Assembly: GCA_034687125.1 (NCBI GenBank)
Contig: JAQGBZ010000250.1
Span: 28,454-92,453, forward strand
DNA length: 64,000 nt
Reading direction: 5' to 3'
From: Neelides folsomi
Taxonomy: Eukaryota > Arthropoda > Collembola > Neelipleona > Neelidae
The translations under genes were made by a program, and so were the position numbers. Below are positions 24,784-40,379 of this stretch, piece after piece (the stretch's first letter is position 1; every line of letters starts with the position of its first letter). Below the pieces are notes generated by a model. The model made no database searches and was not told where the DNA came from. It was given only the letters and a program-made list of their open reading frames with translations.

Positions 24784-25870
24784 ATGATGGAAGATCCTTA
24801 TTTAAGCTCTTTTTTGGACCATGTTAATTATGCTGCCAATTCGATTCTCTTCTCTTTCGAATTCTTCTTCGGACTTTCCTATTTCATTGGGAAGCAATTG
24901 TATATCTTCCTCTTCGCCATTTCCGAAACGATTGTACAGTGCTTCCAAGAATTCATCTCATTTATACAAATTGTCGGATTCGAATTAATCGAACTTGAAA
25001 AGTCGATATTACGTTTCTTTGTACTCATTTACTACTACTTTGGAAAAGTTATAGAAGGTGAGCATGAAAAATGATCGTAAAAATCGAAAATATTTTATTA
25101 TTACAATTTTATAATGTCTTTGTCTTTGGCATACATTCTGCATATTTAATTAAAAATATTACAGTTGCAGGTTATTAAAAGGCATTATTTTTTATATAGC
25201 TTTTCAAACTGGGTTCGAAGATTTGATCTCGAGTATCAATTCAGCTGGGAGGTCAATTGGAAATCTTGGAGAGACGGCGATTAACTTGTTCGAAGATTTT
25301 CTTTTGCTTTTCTGGACTGTTCCACTGAGACTTGCTGATGCTTTTGCAATCGTCGGAGACTCGTTGATCGATCTCGCTACTTTTCTACTTAAAATATGTG
25401 ACGAAGCTCTTGAAGTCATCATCTTGTCTCCTATTAATGCCTTTGGGTTTATGTACCGTCTCCTTGTTCGTCTTCTATTTTCCCCATTCAATTTCATTGC
25501 GAGTGTTCCACCAACGGCTTACCTGGGCCTAGTGACTTTAATTATGGTGTATTTCTTCTTTTGTAATTTTTCAATATTGAAGGGAATAGCTATAATGTTT
25601 CGTCTTATCAAACGCGGGTTTAAATATGTGTGGAAATTGAAGATTCGAAAGAGTAAACAAGAACCAAGTACAGCAACTCAATTTGGAGGTGAAGGCGACA
25701 AAAAGGGGATTTGCGTCATTTGTCTACAAAAACAAGTGGCGTTTTTAGGAAATCCGTGTAATCATTTGTGTGTTTGCGATGAATGTATTTATACACTTAT
25801 TAATTATGATGATCGATGTCCTGTTTGTAGGAAATTGGTCACGATGTATTCACGAGTTTACATTTCTTAA
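24784..25870 (+). CDS. Multi-pass membrane RING finger protein, RNF26-like
   Basis: Probable ER membrane E3 ubiquitin ligase. Exons 24784-25057 and 25200-25870; 945 nt, 314 aa. Several hydrophobic segments run through the first ~200 residues, with a clear one near TAYLGLVTLIMVYFFF. A basic segment (RLIKRGFKYVWKLKIRKSK) follows, then a C-terminal C3HC4-type RING at about residues 263-302: CVICLQ, NPCNHLCVCDEC and RCPVCRK. The chain ends about 12 residues after the RING. This arrangement matches RNF26, which anchors an ER scaffold organising endosomes, although this chain is shorter than human RNF26 (433 aa, from memory). Two adjacent ATGs at 24784/24787 are equally plausible starts. RING assignment is firm; orthology is inference. 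Confidence 0.85.
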
Positions 25871-27757
25871 AATTGAGACTTATTCGAACCATTTTCAAAA
25901 TATTCAAATCCGTCTAAATTAAATATGAAGCGTTCAAATATTTTTATATTAAAATTTTTATATTTTTTGTGTAATAATTTTGCTTTAACTTTAGATAATT
26001 TTTAGATTAGCTATTATTTGATTATTTAATAGAAATAGAACTTTAGATTCATTTGAACAATTATAGTCGTATCAAAGTTAGTCTGGGAGTCTGAAACTCC
26101 TTTCTCCTTTCTTCACAAAATACCCATTGCTGTCAAAAACCTGTCAAATCAAAGTACACTTAACTCTGGTATAAATACGACAAATCAAACGTTAAGAAAT
26201 ATTATTTTATTTTTATTTAAAACAAAATGTATAACTTGCAGAATCGGCTATTACTAATTTAAATAAATATCTGTACTTGTGTATTTAATATAGTGGTTTA
26301 AGAGTTTAAAGAAAAATATAGAAGTACCAATTTTTATAAAATAGAATACCTACTACCCTACATAAGGTTTATAATGCTTAATATCATAATTATTATAGAC
26401 TAATTATATATTTAAATTGTGTTTTTGTTTTGTTATTTGGTATTTACTAAATTTATTTATTAGTTTACAATATAGACAATTATTAAAATAATATGCAATG
26501 TTTTGACGCAACAGTTTTAATTTAAAAGTACTTATAATTAAGTATTTAAGTCATGATTATCAATCATTTCTTAAAATATCTAAATATATTTTAGCAACAT
26601 TATGAGTGCATTGTACTGATTATACAGAAAACAAAAATCTTAAATCATAGCTCAATTATTTGTTTTTATACAAGATTTAGTATTTAGATATTATTACATA
26701 CTTCATAGTTTTGTGTATTTTTATACTCATTGATGTTAAATAATAAAGTTGTATACATAATAATATCCAGAATATTCAGAAATTTTGATGTATACCACAA
26801 GTTACTAATAAAAAATGTTATAAAAGTTATAAAAATATAAATAAGTTTAGCATTAACTCATTTACTCTATTACTAGATTACATTTATTATTATATATATT
26901 ATATACTCATTCATTCATCATATTACGAGATCTCACTCTCGAATCGAAGATATAAAATTAATTTTAATGTAATGGGATATGGGATTTCCTATATCTTTAT
27001 TATCAATATTTCATATTCTGCTAAAAGAAAATTCAACTGACTGGCGGCTTACTTTTGTATTAGGTATAGTGAGCATTGTGAGCATACAATTTCACATTCC
27101 ACTCGGCATGCTTGTTTTCCAACTAGAGAATCTAAACATATGATTGGGAGGGTGCATGAAAGGAGCTCACCTGCATTTCTTCTAAATCTCAATTAGTAAA
27201 TTTTATAAATCCGACTTCGAAAACACTTTATAGTTCGTTACGCTCAAGATTTTATTTCACTCCTTATCTTATCATCGATATCTAAATCAGGATTCGGTAA
27301 ACATCAACTTTTTTATACAATCACATTTTACATTTATACTTTTATACATTACATACTACAAGTATTGTATATTTCTTTTAAGACAAAGTTCTTCTATAAT
27401 TATTTTATTCTCAAAAATAAATTTATAACATGAAATTTCTTGTCGTAATTAAACATAAACTTTAATTTATAGGAATTTGACGGTGCTTTTTACTTCTTTT
27501 ACGTGGATAATATATTTCAAAAATCGGACTCAAGATTCTCTTCTTACAAATCAACAGTTACATAATTTATATTACTTTTTTAAGTGTGATAAATTATAGG
27601 ATAAATCAGAGTATTATACTAATTATATGATTAGTTAAGTGATTCATTATACGATTAATTAACTAAATTAAGATTGGTTGTGTTCAAATTATAAAAACTT
27701 ATAAATAAATAAAATTATTACTAAAGGTTGAAGGTACATAAGTAGTGTTATCTAAAG
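25871..27757. other. Intergenic, extremely AT-rich
   Basis: 1.9 kb with no open frame worth reporting. Mostly A/T runs. The segment near 26960-27200 is slightly less AT-rich. No repeat or gene recognised. Confidence 0.5.
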
Positions 27758-28807
27758 ATGGAAAGTTTAAGCTCAAGCATTTCAACCGAGCAATTAGAAA
27801 ATATGCAGTTAAGAAATTTTACGCGAAGAATTGAAAACACACTCAAGACTGCTAACAGCAGCAAATCATTCACCGATGTAATTTTCTCTTGTGAAAATGG
27901 ACGAGTGGAAGTTTCAGCTCACAAATCAATTCTCTCTGCCGCGTCTCCATTCCTTTCTCGCATCTTTGAAGAGAACCTCGAGAGCAGTGTCATTATCCTA
28001 CCTGATACTCCAGCAAAGATTGTCAAAGCAGCATTAAAACTCATTTATACAGGAGAAGCGAACCTGAAGAAAAACGATGCGATTGCTGTGATGGCCCTTT
28101 GTGTCGATATTGGGATCATGCCCTTTGAAACAAGTTTGTCTCTCAAAGGAGAACAGTCATTGAATGAAATTCAGGAAGCAACAGTGAGAGTTGACGAAGC
28201 CGTGAAAAAAGTCATTAACATTGAGAACCTTCAATCAACTAGAACAACCCGGAGTAATGTTAAGGAAAATGTAATGGAAGCGTCACCTAAAAAAGTCTCA
28301 CCTAAATCACCTGCTAAGAAAGATCCCCCAATGAAATCTCCTAATTCTGTGACAAGAAAAAAGCTTCTTTCCAAAGATAACAGTAGCAGCCCACCGGAAA
28401 AGAAATTGAAAATGAATTCACCAAAAGGGAAGTTGGGTATTAAACTTCAACCCCATTCCAATGAAAACTCTCAGGTGATCACAGTTGAAATTGAAGAAAT
28501 TGAAGGAGAAAGTTCAGGTGAAAATGAGGAAGTTGTTGAAGTGACACAAATCGTAGAATTTGAAGTGGCTAGTGAAATTGTTCCACCCAATGTCCAAAAG
28601 AGCAGAGAAATTGCCGAGGAATCAAACAGAGAACCAACAGCAGAGGAAATCATGGAAGCGACAAGGCAAAGCTCACAAAAAGATCACGCTTATGCTTTTT
28701 ATAATGCTAAAGGGTCAAAGTTGAAAAACAAATTAAGAGGAGAAGCAATTGCTCTGGATGAGAGAAAACGGAGTGATCACAATTACTTTTCTACTAACAT
28801 TGGTTAA
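27758..28807 (+). CDS. Intronless BTB-domain protein with a charged tail
   Basis: 349 aa in a single exon, starting at ATG 27758. The BTB/POZ domain spans roughly residues 37-125: SFTDVIFSCENGRVEVSAHK, ILSAASPFLSRIFEE, and IVKAALKLIYTGEA are the typical blocks. The tail has no zinc finger, Kelch repeat or other domain I can see. Instead it has Ser-Pro-Lys-rich stretches (ASPKKVSPKSPAKK, about residues 173-190), a basic PEKKLKMNSPKGK that could be a nuclear localisation signal, then an acidic Glu-rich segment. Insect BTB proteins of similar form are chromatin or transcription regulators. Nuclear location and a dimerising role are inference. Lack of introns sets it apart from its neighbours and could reflect retroposition. 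Confidence 0.85.
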   Translation: MESLSSSISTEQLENMQLRNFTRRIENTLKTANSSKSFTDVIFSCENGRVEVSAHKSILSAASPFLSRIFEENLESSVIILPDTPAKIVKAALKLIYTGEANLKKNDAIAVMALCVDIGIMPFETSLSLKGEQSLNEIQEATVRVDEAVKKVINIENLQSTRTTRSNVKENVMEASPKKVSPKSPAKKDPPMKSPNSVTRKKLLSKDNSSSPPEKKLKMNSPKGKLGIKLQPHSNENSQVITVEIEEIEGESSGENEEVVEVTQIVEFEVASEIVPPNVQKSREIAEESNREPTAEEIMEATRQSSQKDHAYAFYNAKGSKLKNKLRGEAIALDERKRSDHNYFSTNIG

Positions 28808-29410
28808 ATAAGTGAAATTCATGTGTTCATTGTCTTTTATATTTTTGCTCAATTTTTGAATACCTTTTGGGCAATTTGCATCTATTTTCAGACTTATTTT
28901 ATATGGATAGTATAAGTATCTTATTGTACAAATTAATTTTAAGTAGGTAGCTATTTTATGTGGAATTTATTCGGGTTCAATTTTGTATTAGATGGGTATT
29001 TAATTTCAATATTACACATACAGTTTCAATCCTGTTGATTTTAAGATTGAACATTAATATCTGTGTGAATAAATTTAAGACATTTGGGGCATTTTTATGT
29101 AAATTATTTAGTTATTTATAATAAAACAATGTAAATATTAAATAGGAATTAAGATGTAATACCTATGTAGAGAAAGTTTTTTTTATAACAATGTAAATGT
29201 GTGTAGGAATTAAACATTTCAAACATAGTATCTCGAATTACTCGAAATGTTTTTTTATTCAGCTTGAATTTCCATTTTTGTACTTAATGTTTACATACGG
29301 AAAATCTATGTTTGGTTTTTAATATTTAACGACATTGATTATACGACTCAATAATATCAAATGTATTATTTACAGAAAAGAAATAAGAACTCACCTGTTA
29401 CTTGAGACCA
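28808..29410. other. 3' flank of the BTB gene
   Basis: 600 bp AT-rich spacer. AATAAA at about 29067 and AATAAA-like AATAAAAC near 29120 are candidate poly(A) signals. Nothing else is seen. Confidence 0.4.
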
Positions 29411-30875
29411 ATGTTGAGACATTTAATATTCCTTCATTCACGATGTCTACGTTCATTGCGGATTCGGAGTTATTCAAGGCAGAGCGGATTGTCTTTGAGT
29501 GATCCAAGAGTTGAGAGATACCTTGAAAGCCATAGGAAAGATTCATCAAATCTTCCCCACCCGCTTCGCCTCATCATTGAGGAAATCCTTTCAAAAAAGG
29601 GAGAGTTGAATGAATTGGCTTCATTGGCAAAAGGTCACTTTCATTTATTATTTATTTTCTTTTCTTCATATCTCTCATGTTTATTATTGATTTTGATATT
29701 CACACTTACAATTAGTTGATAGAATTGACTTGCAAATTAGAATTATTATCAAGTACATTTGGCCTAATCTACAATTTCTCAATTGTAGATGCCGAGTTGA
29801 GAGAATTAGCAGAGAAAGACTCGGAGAAAGTCAAATTGGATCTTCATAATATAACAGACAAGGTTAGGAAATCATTTTTAGAATTCATTGCATAAAAATC
29901 ACAAAATGGTGAATTCTGAATCCATAATTCGTACCATCATAGTTTTTCGACGCTTTGCTCCAAAATGAGGACGGAATCGAAGGTGGGAAATCAACAGTCG
30001 TTCTCGAAGTGTCTGCTGGTGTTGGAGGCCAAGAAGCCATGTTATTTACTCAAGAACTCTTTGAGATGTACAATAAATTTAGCATATGCGAAAGATGGGA
30101 ATCATTTGTAATGAACTCAGATAATACAGAAATAGGTAAAATATCAAATTTTTTAGATATTTTTAATTAACCAATTTAATTTAGCGAGCATTTAATTCCT
30201 GATCATTGCATTTTCCTATAAGGTGGCTTGAGACATGCTTCCTTGTCGATAACTGGTGAAGGTGTTTACGATCTCTTGAAGTTCGAAGGAGGAGTTCATC
30301 GAGTTCAACGTGTTCCAAAGACTGAGAAAGGCGGACGAGTCCACACTTCAACAGCGGCCGTTGCTGTGTTGTTTGCTCCTAGTGAAACTCAAATTTTGAT
30401 CTCGCCACAAGACTTGAAAATAGAGACGAAACGATCGAGCGGAGCTGGAGGACAACATGTGAATAAAACTGAATCCGCAGTTCGTTTAACTCATATTCCT
30501 TCGGGGATCGTTGTGGATTGTCAAACTCAACGGAGTCAAATACAAAATCGGTCTTCGGCCATGCAAATCCTCCGAGCTCGTCTTCATGAAAGGGAAGAAG
30601 AGACGAAGAGAGCTAAGGTCACAACGGCGAGGAAACTCCAAGTTGGGACGAGCGGAAGGTCGGAGAAAGTTCGGACATATAATTACACACAAGATCGGGT
30701 TACTGACCATCGAATATCCTCGACTTCACACAATATCAGAGGATTTCTTGATGGTGGACCTCCATTAAAAAACCTTCTTATTGAATTGCAAGAGTACGAA
30801 AGAGATGAAAGAATTTCTAGTTTCTTTGAACAGTATATGAAATCTTCTAATCATAAGCTGAAAAGTGGAAATTAA
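29411..30875 (+). CDS. MTRF1L: Mitochondrial peptide chain release factor 1-like
   Basis: Class I release factor that ends mitochondrial translation at UAA/UAG. Exons: 29411-29633, 29789-29862, 29943-30135, 30223-30875; 1143 nt, 380 aa, the length I recall for human MTRF1L. The N-terminus (MLRHLIFLHSRCLRSLRIRS) is Arg-rich and non-acidic, fitting a mitochondrial presequence. The codon-recognition loop carries PKT in QRVPKTEKGGRVHTS. The peptidyl-hydrolase motif is RSSGAGGQHVNKTESAVR with GGQ at about residues 239-241. The canonical tripeptide favours MTRF1L over MTRF1, whose loop is altered. The C-terminal RTYNYTQDRVTDHRI motif is also present. Confidence 0.95.
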
Positions 30876-31728
30876 AAATTATAATTGAACTACTACTCTT
30901 TATTTATAATTTATAATTTACAACTTTCATCTTTCAATTTTCTATAAATTAATTAACTTAATTAACAATATAATCTTTTATTCGGAGAGATTAAATGAGA
31001 TTCGGGATCATTATTTCATTCATCTTAATCATCAATTTATAAGAACGGCATAGCTGAGCAAAGGGTTGTTTTGTGAGAGTTCAGCGGGAATGTTTTGAAG
31101 AACTCAATACTTTGCTTATTATGCAATACCAATATAATACAAATAAAATACCATATATAAAGATAAGGACTTCGGTCACATACAGATACTTCAACACCTG
31201 AACCAATTTATTTTATTGCGTAATAGCATAGAGCAGCAGCAAAATGGTGTGAATACTTTTTATTCAGTTTAAATCAAGCTCTGGTGCTTCAACCATTATC
31301 AATTTACTAAAGCTGATATTATGGATTCATAAATATTTACCAAAAAACATTTTAAAATAAGAGTAATTCAATATATTAATGCATGAAATAATAAGTAATT
31401 AATTTATAAAAATAACCTATTATTTAATATTAATACTCATTAATATATTTACCTACTTTATCTGGTACAATATTAAAAGTTTTGACGAAATAATCATAAT
31501 TTCAGTTGGAGGAATCATCCTTCTACATATCAACTTCTGAAAGTTCAATACATTGGTGTGTTCCATGTTATATTATTTGTAATTTACTTAAAAATTTTAC
31601 TTGTTCATCCCGCTGTTATTATGCATCGGAATTTTAACAATTAGGGATGGAAAATAATCCAATCATCATCGATAATAAGTATTTAACAAGCTTTACAAAT
31701 GATTTTCAATTACAGATGAAGAGCGAGA
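30876..31728. other. Spacer between MTRF1L and COASY
   Basis: 850 bp AT-rich. TACAG at 31711-31715 could be a splice acceptor, so COASY may have a non-coding first exon here. No other feature is seen. Confidence 0.4.
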
Positions 31729-31736
31729 ATGTCTAG
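31716..31736 (+). promoter_or_regulatory. Short upstream ORF overlapping the COASY start
   Basis: ATG at 31716 opens a six-codon frame (MKSENV) ending in TAG at 31734-31736. It overlaps the main COASY ATG at 31729 in another frame. If it lies in the mature mRNA, scanning ribosomes would meet it first, so it could damp COASY translation. It matters only if this sequence is transcribed. Confidence 0.4.
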
Positions 31737-33462
31737 TCCGGGATTACTCGTTCTCAGATCGTCTCGTCTTTGCCTTGGTCTTCGAGTTCGTCAAGGTCTT
31801 GGTGCTGCTAAAGGTCGCCTTAACGTCTCATCTACCCTTTATGTCTTATTTGCCAGAGGAGAGGAAGATTTATGGAAATTCCGTGGAGTGACTCCTTTGA
31901 TTTACTCTGCTGCAGCATCCATCTGTCCCACTCTCGATGTTAGATTACTTCTTCCACAAGCTGCCATTCCGAAAAAGCCATTCAAATACTTAATCGTCGA
32001 AGATGGAAAAGAAAATTCAGAAGAGACAATAACCAAACTCAATCTCGCTCCTCCTCTCCCTCCCATTGAGAGAATTCCTACTCTCAATGAGCGGCCTAAT
32101 GAAGATTCTTCTCTCGGAGAGTCTTTCGATCCCGAGTCAGAAATGAGTGGAGTGGTCGCAGTTGGTGGAACTTTTGACCGCCTTCATAATGGACATAAAA
32201 TTCTCCTATCTGAAGCTCTTTCAAGAACAAAAAACGAACTCATTGTTGGAGTCACAAATGAAGAAATGATAAAAAGTTAACAATTAAATTTTTATCAATT
32301 CCTATGATTTGTGTAAAATATAGTTATTTTAATCAAACCACTCAATTGGAAACCTAACACCTAACTATATTTTTTGATTTTTCAGAGAAAACTTTGCATG
32401 ACCTGATAGAACCATTAGAATCCCGGATGAATAATGTACGAGAATTCCTCGCTTCCATTTCTCCTCCAAATGTCTCTCTACGAATTGTCGTTCTTTCTGA
32501 TGTCTTCGGCCCAACTGTGAGCGAAGAAGAAGTCGAGGCCATTGTGGTTTCAAGAGAAACCCAAGGCGGTGCGACGAAGATCAACAGTCTTCGTCAAGAA
32601 AGAGGCTATCCACCCCTTCGTGTTCACACCATCGAATTATCCAGTGAACCAGAAAAGAAATCCCATTTGGAAGAAGAAAAGATTTCTTCCTCATCAGCCC
32701 GGATTCGTCTTCTGGGGACTCGTTTCAAATCATCACTTAAACCCCCAACAGTTCCAATTATCATCGGACTTACTGGAGGAATTGGAAGTGGGAAATCCTC
32801 AGCCTGTGCTCATATGGCTGCCAGGGGTGTGAAATCCATCAATTGTGATGAATTAGGACATGAAGCGTATAAGAAAGGATCACAATGTTTGGACAAGATT
32901 GTTGAAGCATTTGGTCCTGGTGTGATCAACTCTTCCGGTGATATTGATCGCAAGACTTTAGGCTCTCGTGTCTTTGGGGATGAAGATGAATTGAAGAAAC
33001 TTACAAATATTGTGTGGCCAGAAATTAAAAGGCTTGTGGAACAAAGAATTCAAGATTTGGTGAAACAAGGGAATAAAGTAATTGTTTTGGACGCTGCTGT
33101 TTTAATTGAAGCTGGATGGGACAGTCTTTGTAATGAGATTTTTGTCTTCTTTATTGAGCGAGAAGAGGTGATGCTCAAATTTTATCCTTATGCCTTTATA
33201 TTTAGCTAAAAGTATCTTTATTAATAAAATTATTAATATTTAGGCTATTCGGCGTTTGAGAGCTCGTGATGGGCTTGAGAGGGAGGAAGCAGAACGAAGA
33301 ATCGATTCACAGCTCTCGAATGAAAAGAGAATTCAAAAGGCCACTTTTGTTTTTTGCTCCTTTTGGGAACCTGAATTTACAAAAAGGCAAGTGAACGAGG
33401 CGCTTGATGACCTTTATGCCTCTTTGCCTCAAGAAAACACCAATACAAATTCGAAAATTTAG
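31729..33462 (+). CDS. COASY: Bifunctional coenzyme A synthase (PPAT-DPCK)
   Basis: Catalyses the last two steps of CoA synthesis: 4'-phosphopantetheine adenylyltransferase, then dephospho-CoA kinase. Exons 31729-32275, 32386-33167, 33244-33462; 1548 nt, 515 aa. The start gives the family-typical SPGLLVLRSS. The adenylyltransferase nucleotide-binding segment VAVGGTFDRLHNGH is at about residues 143-156, with the HxGH-type motif intact. The kinase P-loop GLTGGIGSGKS is at about 310-320, followed by CDELGHEAYKKG, VFGDEDELKKL and VLDAAVLIEAGW. The third exon (AIRRLRARDGLEREEAERRI) completes the kinase. Fusion of the two activities is standard for animals. Outer mitochondrial membrane or matrix location is known for mammals, not shown here. 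Confidence 0.95.
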
Positions 33463-34106
33463 GGAAATATTTATTTTAATACTTAACTGCCTTAAATTGT
33501 GCTTCAATTTGTGCTTTAAAATGAATTGTATGACCTATTACTTATTTTTTATAAGTATTTAGTATCAAGTTTTAACGTTTTTTAAATACAATTTAGTAAT
33601 TAATAATTGATATTTTATTTTCGAATTGTTTACATCAAATTCCTAAAGACTTATGTAATACATTTACTATAAATTGAAAGATTTTGAATGACAATTTTAG
33701 GTATTGTCAGATTATATATATTTATGAGCTTTAAAATTATTTTAATACGTTTCAATACAAGGTAAAGTATTGATAAATTATAGAAATATAAAAAAGTGTG
33801 GTATTATATTGTCTATTAAAATACATGTAAAGATTGCTTTTTGGAGTGTACATTATACAAATCCTAAACTGAAATAAGATATTAGAATTTTAAATTTAAA
33901 CAGAGTTCTTCTACTTTTGACAAAATAAAAAATATATTTATTTGCGATAAAAAAAGTGATATTGAATAAAAATCCTAAATTGAATACGTAATGAAATAAT
34001 ACAGATAATTCGCATAAATGATTGAGAGATTGAGAGCCAGAATAAAAATTATAATTAAGATACTGTATGGATCTCACTCAATGTCAGTGCACCTTTCAGT
34101 TGAAAT
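33463..34106. other. Tail-to-tail gap between COASY and MGMT
   Basis: 640 bp of AT-rich sequence between converging genes. No coding or repeat signal found. Confidence 0.45.
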
Positions 34107-34953
34107 TTATTGTTCAACTTTTTCTTCGCCTTCTTGAAGGGCCGTAGAATTTTCATGTTGAAGGAGCCATTCTTTCACGCTGCTTCCTCCGCCAGCAAAG
34201 TTTCCAATTTTCCCATCTGAACGAATAACTCGGTGACATGGAACGATGAGCATAATTGGATTCTTTTTAAGAGCAGTTCCAACAGCACGTGATGCTTCTA
34301 ACAAATGAAGAATTCGAGATATAATATCATTGAATTTTCGATCTGAACATTTATATTTCAATAAATAATGGATTTGAAATAATACTTGGATTTCCAATCA
34401 ATTTTGCAAGGTGTGCATACGGTGCTTTCTTCCCGAATGAAAAGTTCTTTTGCAAAGCAATCCAAACGCTTCTCTCAAACTCGGTTGATTTGTCTTCTTC
34501 AAAGCAAAACCTTGGAACTTTGCACTTTTTTGATTCTTCGGGAGTTTTGGAAAAATAAGATTTAAGCCAATCTAATGACAAATCAATGTCAGTGTAAAGA
34601 CCACCGTTTTTCGTCAAGAACTTTTCAGATTTTTCCTTGTTCAGAGTCGGCTCAATTGCAGGGTTAATCTTCCCCCTAATTGCAAAAATATTTAATTATT
34701 TTAAGTAAATATGTTATATCAATGTTAAGTTGTCTTTTAAATTTGTTGAATATACCCAACTTGAAAAGTATAAAAATTTATGACAAACTGAAATAATGTA
34801 ATATTGAAATATAGAACAAATATTTTACTCATTATCATGAAGGCGGTGAAGTGTATGTATACCCTCTTGGCATCCTGTAACGACAATGTTTCCAATTGGC
34901 GTTTGACATGTTATTGACAAAATCTCCTTTGAACTTTTCGAACACGAAATCAT
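34107..34953 (-). CDS. MGMT: Methylated-DNA-protein-cysteine methyltransferase
   Basis: Suicide DNA-repair protein that moves the alkyl group from O6-alkylguanine to its own cysteine. Exons: 34953-34829, 34675-34386, 34297-34107; 606 nt, 201 aa. The N-terminal domain opens with SITCQTPIGNIVVTGCQEGI. The DNA-binding helix-turn-helix region has YAHLAKLIGNPKASRAVGTA; its Arg (in ASRAVG) would be the finger that flips the base. The active-site motif is IVPCHRVI with Cys at about residue 159, followed by IGNFAGGGSSVKEWLLQHE as in human MGMT. The key residues are present, so the enzyme should be active. It ends in an acidic tail (EGEEKVEQ). It lies head-to-head with GPR107. Confidence 0.94.
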
Positions 34954-35567
34954 TTTTGTCAAAATTCTTGAAAATCCAAAATCCAGTTTTAGTTACGTCC
35001 AAACTCCGCTCCTGCTCAAAAACGTGAGTAAATCGCGCAAGAAATTATTTTTCGAGCCATGCAATATTAATAATGGTCTGCAAATATAAACCGTAAGACA
35101 TTAAGCAAAATAAAATGAAATAAAGTATGAGAAATCATGTCATACCTTTAATTATGAAATCGGATGATAATTATGAAAAAGCCGACAAGAAAAGTTGACA
35201 ATCGACTACGCAGCAAAAGGATTCTCTTCCCTATACGTTTACTTCACAAAGCACCCGCTTCTGAACCATGAGGAGCTTGTGGAGGAAATACAAAATACTT
35301 ACAGTCAAAAACTGCTGATTTATTTCATCTGTTTTCATTTTTTATCTAATTTTCCAACCATTTAATTAAAAGACAATACAAGTTTAATTATCTATATAAG
35401 ATTATAAATTGTTCAGCAAATGAGTGGAACATTCACCTTTAAAATTTTTAATTTTTATCATTAATGTTAACAAGTCAAACTATCATTTAAGCCGACACCG
35501 ACGTGAGTGAAGAAACTCCAAGTCTCATTGTCGAAGAACTTCAAGTCTCTTCGTAACTTCCGGCAAA
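34954..35567. promoter_or_regulatory. Head-to-head region between MGMT and GPR107
   Basis: 614 bp between divergent starts, a candidate shared promoter. The section 34980-35300 is less AT-rich than its surroundings and includes an open frame listed separately. A CGACGTGAG-type motif at about 35497 lies ~70 bp upstream of the GPR107 ATG. Confidence 0.35.
35177..35365 (+). pseudogene. Open frame without ATG; possible exon or gene fragment
   Basis: A 62-codon open frame follows a TGA and has no ATG start. Its translation looks protein-like (GFSSLYVYFTKHP, NHEELVEEIQNTYS), with a balanced amino-acid mix unlike the surrounding A/T noise. A second frame opening at ATG 35173 also stays open for 33 codons. 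I recognise neither. It could be a relic of a mobile-element gene or an alternative exon. Chance is also possible. Confidence 0.25.
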
Positions 35568-39031
<3,464 letters not shown>

Positions 39032-40379
39032 TTTCATTTCCCATGCCCCTGTGGTTTAGGTAAATCTATTCTTTTACATTTATTTATCCTAACTAAACTT
39101 AGGTACTTACATTTAGAATAATAGATAGCTACATTAAAATGTAAATACATTACATACCTACGTTGATTATTTATTTTATGTCACTATTCATTTCAAATCA
39201 ACAATTATATTAGTAACATACTAATTTATCTAATGAGTTAACGAATGCAGAATAACTTAATAGTGATACTTTAAGTTATTAATGAGTAATATTCATATTC
39301 GCTTACTTATACAATATATTATGAATTGTTATTTTAATATTACATATTTATTTACCATTAAAAATCCTAATCAGAATCATTTTAGATTTAATGCAATATG
39401 TGAATTATGTATTTAGTGTTACATTTAACTATAATATTTATATTTACTTACTCAATTTGATTACTTATGTATATTTATCTACATAATTGTAATGGTTAGT
39501 GGTACACTTGCAGATTAAATTGAATCTAAAATCTTTTTAATATTTATATTATTTATTTTAATCTCAACAAACCCAATTCGTACTAAATACAATTTTGGTA
39601 TTAAATAGTCTTATTATCTTAAAATATATTAAATATGAGTAATTTATAAAAACATATTAATTATAAAAAAATACAGTATAAAGTTTAAAAAATCTTTAAG
39701 TTGTTTATTAATCAAACTAGGAGTGTAGTTTTAAAAGCGTAACTTATTTTGTTTAAAAAGGTTTATCGCTTAAAAAAAAAATCTAAATGGGGAATTTGAG
39801 GTGCAAGTTTGAAAGTTTAAGTATTTGTTATAATAAATTATACATTTACCATATTATCAAATATTCGGTAAATACTTGATAATTTGATATTGGTTTTAAA
39901 TAAACAATTAGAAAATTATTTATAAAGTTATGTACTAATTTAATTTGGGGAACAAACTATTTTAAGGTTTTACGACATATTATATGGAAAAGTTTCTGGT
40001 CTAAATTCGCAATCGTTTCATAAGATTCTAGAGTACAACGAAACACACATTTAGCTCAAAATTTAACCTAATGGGAGTTTTTAATTTAGCTTGTTCAATT
40101 AAATATGGTAATGTGAAAGTGTTAAATTTTTCATTTTACTATAATATGGTAATAACTTCTTGTTGAAATAACCTTGTTTGGATGCTAGAAATGTATGAAT
40201 TGTAAACTGTGATTTAACTACATTTACCATTTGTATATCCCTTAAACATGTTTAAAATATTTGGACTCGGAAGGTTAAATAAAAGAGAAACGGCGGTTTG
40301 AAATTTAACGATGTTGAATGAGCCAGTGACTCTCTGTGCCAATTCCTTCCATCTCTGCTCAACTCCATTTATCTCTAAC

